This document shows, in pieces, positions 36,640-64,000 of a stretch of DNA of 64,000 bases. The DNA is from Atrichornis clamosus (Eukaryota > Chordata > Aves > Passeriformes > Menuridae). Position 1 is the stretch's first letter, and the number at the start of each line of letters is the position of its first letter. The translations under genes and the position numbers were made by a program. The stretch spans positions 354,498-418,497 of the forward strand of contig WBMZ01005341.1 of NCBI GenBank assembly GCA_013400975.1. Direction: 5' to 3'. Below the pieces are notes generated by a model. It worked only from the letters and a program-made list of their open reading frames with translations, was not told where the DNA came from and made no database searches.

Positions 36640-37300
36640 CTCGTGTTTACGGTCCCTGTGGAAGAGCCTTCCAGTCCCTGTGGAAGAGCCGGGAGCGCCG
36701 CGCTCCGCTCACGGTTCTCCCGCAATCGCCCGCCGCGCATGCGGGGCGGGAGCGGCCATTGCCGTCAGTTCCGGCGGCGGCAGCGGGGCGGCTCCTGTCC
36801 CGGCTGTGAGTGCCGCTTCCCCGGTTACCGCCCGGCAGCCGCGTCCCCCTGTCCCGGCTGTGAGTGCCGCTTCCCCCGTTACCGCCCGGCAGCCTCGTTC
36901 CCCTATCCCGGCTGTGAGTGCCCCTTGCCCGGTTACCGCCCGCTCCCGCTGCCCAGAGACTGACTCCTGTCCCGGCTGTCAGTGCCCCTTCCCCGGTTAC
37001 CACCCGGCAGCCGCTGCCCCCAGAGCGACTCCCCTGCGGCTTCTCGCTGCCCCTCAGCTCCTTCCTGACGGGGCTGAGAGGGGTGTGTGCCTCCCGCCGC
37101 GCCTCCGCTGCGCTTGGCTCTTCTGCAGTTTATTTGTTTTCCCTGCTAAACTTCGCCGGCCCAGTGCGGGTATTGCCCGGGGACAGGGAAGGCGGGGAGC
37201 TCCCACCCGCTGCGGCGGACGCGGCCTCCGCCGGGGGAAGGGTCAGGACGGTGCTGCTGCCCTGGGAATGGGGCTGCTCCGCCGGGAATGCGTCTGCTGG
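36640..37300 (+). promoter_or_regulatory. TRAPPC9: TRAPPC9 CpG-island promoter and noncoding first exon region
   Basis: GC-rich, CpG-dense block 1.5 kb before the first coding exon. It has GCGCATGCG (36735-36743, NRF1-like), GGGGCGGG (36743-36750, SP1) and TTCCGG (36769-36774, ETS), with no TATA. The transcription start is probably near 36760-36800, with the noncoding exon ending at one of the GTGAGT motifs at 36806, 36860 or 36914. Upstream, GTCCCTGTGGAAGAGCC occurs twice (36652-36668 and 36674-36690). Confidence 0.7.
36794..37017 (+). repeat. Four-unit minisatellite carrying splice-donor motifs
   Basis: Units of 54, 54, 64 and about 52 bp share CCTGTCCCGGCTGTGAGTGC and GGTTACCGCCCGGCAGCC. 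Three units carry GGCT|GTGAGTG (36806, 36860, 36914); the fourth has GTCAGT (36978). The array overlaps the presumed TRAPPC9 first-exon donor. Confidence 0.85.
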
Positions 37301-38271
37301 GCAGACCTCGGGCATTACGGTGGGAGAGGGGAGGTACAGTCGGTAGTTCTGAGAAGCTCTTTCCCCAAGGTAGTTGCTCCTCTGTCACCTGTGCCCCCTT
37401 GGGCTCGGAACTCCTCCTTGTAAAACCAATGGTGTTATTCTAGAGCTAGGCTGTGTTTGTTTTGGTTTTTTGCGTGTGGTTTTTTTTTTGTCTGTGTGTT
37501 TGTTTCTGTGAAGGTTTGGTTAGTTTGTGTTTTTTGGCGGTATGTACGTTTCAGGGGGTGCTTTGGAGCTGAAATCCACCTAGGGTTCCATGGGGTCCAG
37601 GAGGTCTCAGAGATGGGAGGACTCAGGGATGTGCATCTTCATTTATGACCCAGCTGCAGTGCAGTAATCAGAAAGCTCAGGCGAGGAGGAATTCTAAATA
37701 CTTAAATATAAAGGCGGAAAACATTGCCTGGTCCTTACCTTCACGTGTTTTGAGAAAACAAGACACTTTTTTTCAAAAATAGGTGTTCTAATCCTGATTT
37801 TCCTCTGCCTGGCCATGTGTGAACACTGACAGCTTTTTAAAGCTTGGTCATCCCAATTTGGTGTGTGTTTACATCTTACCCCACACAATTTTCCATATTT
37901 CCCCAAGAAAATGGGACTGGAGAGCCCGAGTCTGACAGCGTCTTCTGAGCTGGTACATCAGCCCTGTGGCTGTGGTAAAGACTCTGCTGCCCCATGTGTG
38001 AGTTAGCTCGTGTAGCTGCACAGGGAATGGGATTCATTTGGAAAACCCCAATTTACAGGTTTTTGTTTCATAGGTGACTAAGAGCACTCCTTGTGCACAG
38101 TATAATGTCAGTAGGCTGCATGGTTGAAGATTAGTAAAATGAGGAAGCAAATATTACTACTGTAGCACATATCTTCAGGATTCAGAAGTGTTTAGCATCA
38201 AAGTCCTGGTTTGATTCAGCAACTGTGTACTTTCGAATGTTAAGAATTAATATGTGTTTTTCTTTTACTAG
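37301..38271 (+). other. TRAPPC9: TRAPPC9 5' intron, remaining part
   Basis: It becomes AT-rich beyond 37400 with a T/G-rich run near 37455-37540. Nothing else is recognised. It ends at the acceptor TTTTTCTTTTACTAG. Confidence 0.7.

Positions 38272-64000
<25,729 letters not shown>

Noticed and set aside
36680..37423. 247-codon plus-strand frame in the TRAPPC9 CpG island
   Set aside because: Its repeated ASPVTARQPRPPVPAVSA-type text is only the minisatellite translated; the frame exists because the repeat units of 54 bp are divisible by three.

Overview
This is a 64 kb piece of a bird nuclear genome. The evidence is chicken-repeat-1 (CR1) LINE fragments in both orientations, spliced genes with GT-AG introns, CpG-island promoters, and proteins close to their human counterparts. 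The species cannot be named from the sequence; human residue numbers are used below. Gene order is AGO2 (+), CHRAC1 (-), TRAPPC9 (+), the neighbourhood known from human 8q24.3. No prokaryotic-type operon, CRISPR array or tRNA was seen.

Layout. 1-13972: the last 12 coding exons of AGO2, residues 294-859, with the slicer tetrad D597/E637/D669/H807 and the 5'-phosphate pocket intact. One intron has a GC donor. 13973 to about 26155: a roughly 12 kb AGO2 3' UTR without recognisable CR1, holding miR-30, let-7 and miR-19 seed matches, Pumilio motifs and one dense CpG patch. 26156-29420: intergenic, with a CR1 remnant. 29420-31949: CHRAC1 on the minus strand, convergent with AGO2, three coding exons and 136 residues. 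31650-32230: the CHRAC1 CpG island with a tandemly repeated ACTACAGCTCCC element. 32230-36490: a block of CR1 fragments into which two solo LTRs have inserted, each with a 6-bp target duplication. 36640-37300: the TRAPPC9 CpG-island promoter with an NRF1-like site and a four-unit minisatellite that copies a splice-donor-like motif. 38272-64000: TRAPPC9 coding exons for residues 1-450 (the rest lies beyond the window), including a 27-nt microexon and an uORF overlapping the start codon.

Function. AGO2 is the guide-RNA-directed endonuclease of RISC. CHRAC1 is a histone-fold subunit of the CHRAC/ACF remodelling complex. TRAPPC9 is the TRAPPII-specific subunit of a Rab-activating trafficking complex. 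They are linked by conserved order, not by a shared pathway.

No clearly new biological system is visible. The most unusual items are the GC-AG intron in the AGO2 PAZ region, the minisatellite of donor motifs at TRAPPC9 exon 1, the nested LTR-in-CR1 insertions, the CpG patch in the AGO2 3' UTR, an unidentified 165-codon antisense reading frame in a TRAPPC9 intron, and a likely assembly fault at the single N (12518).
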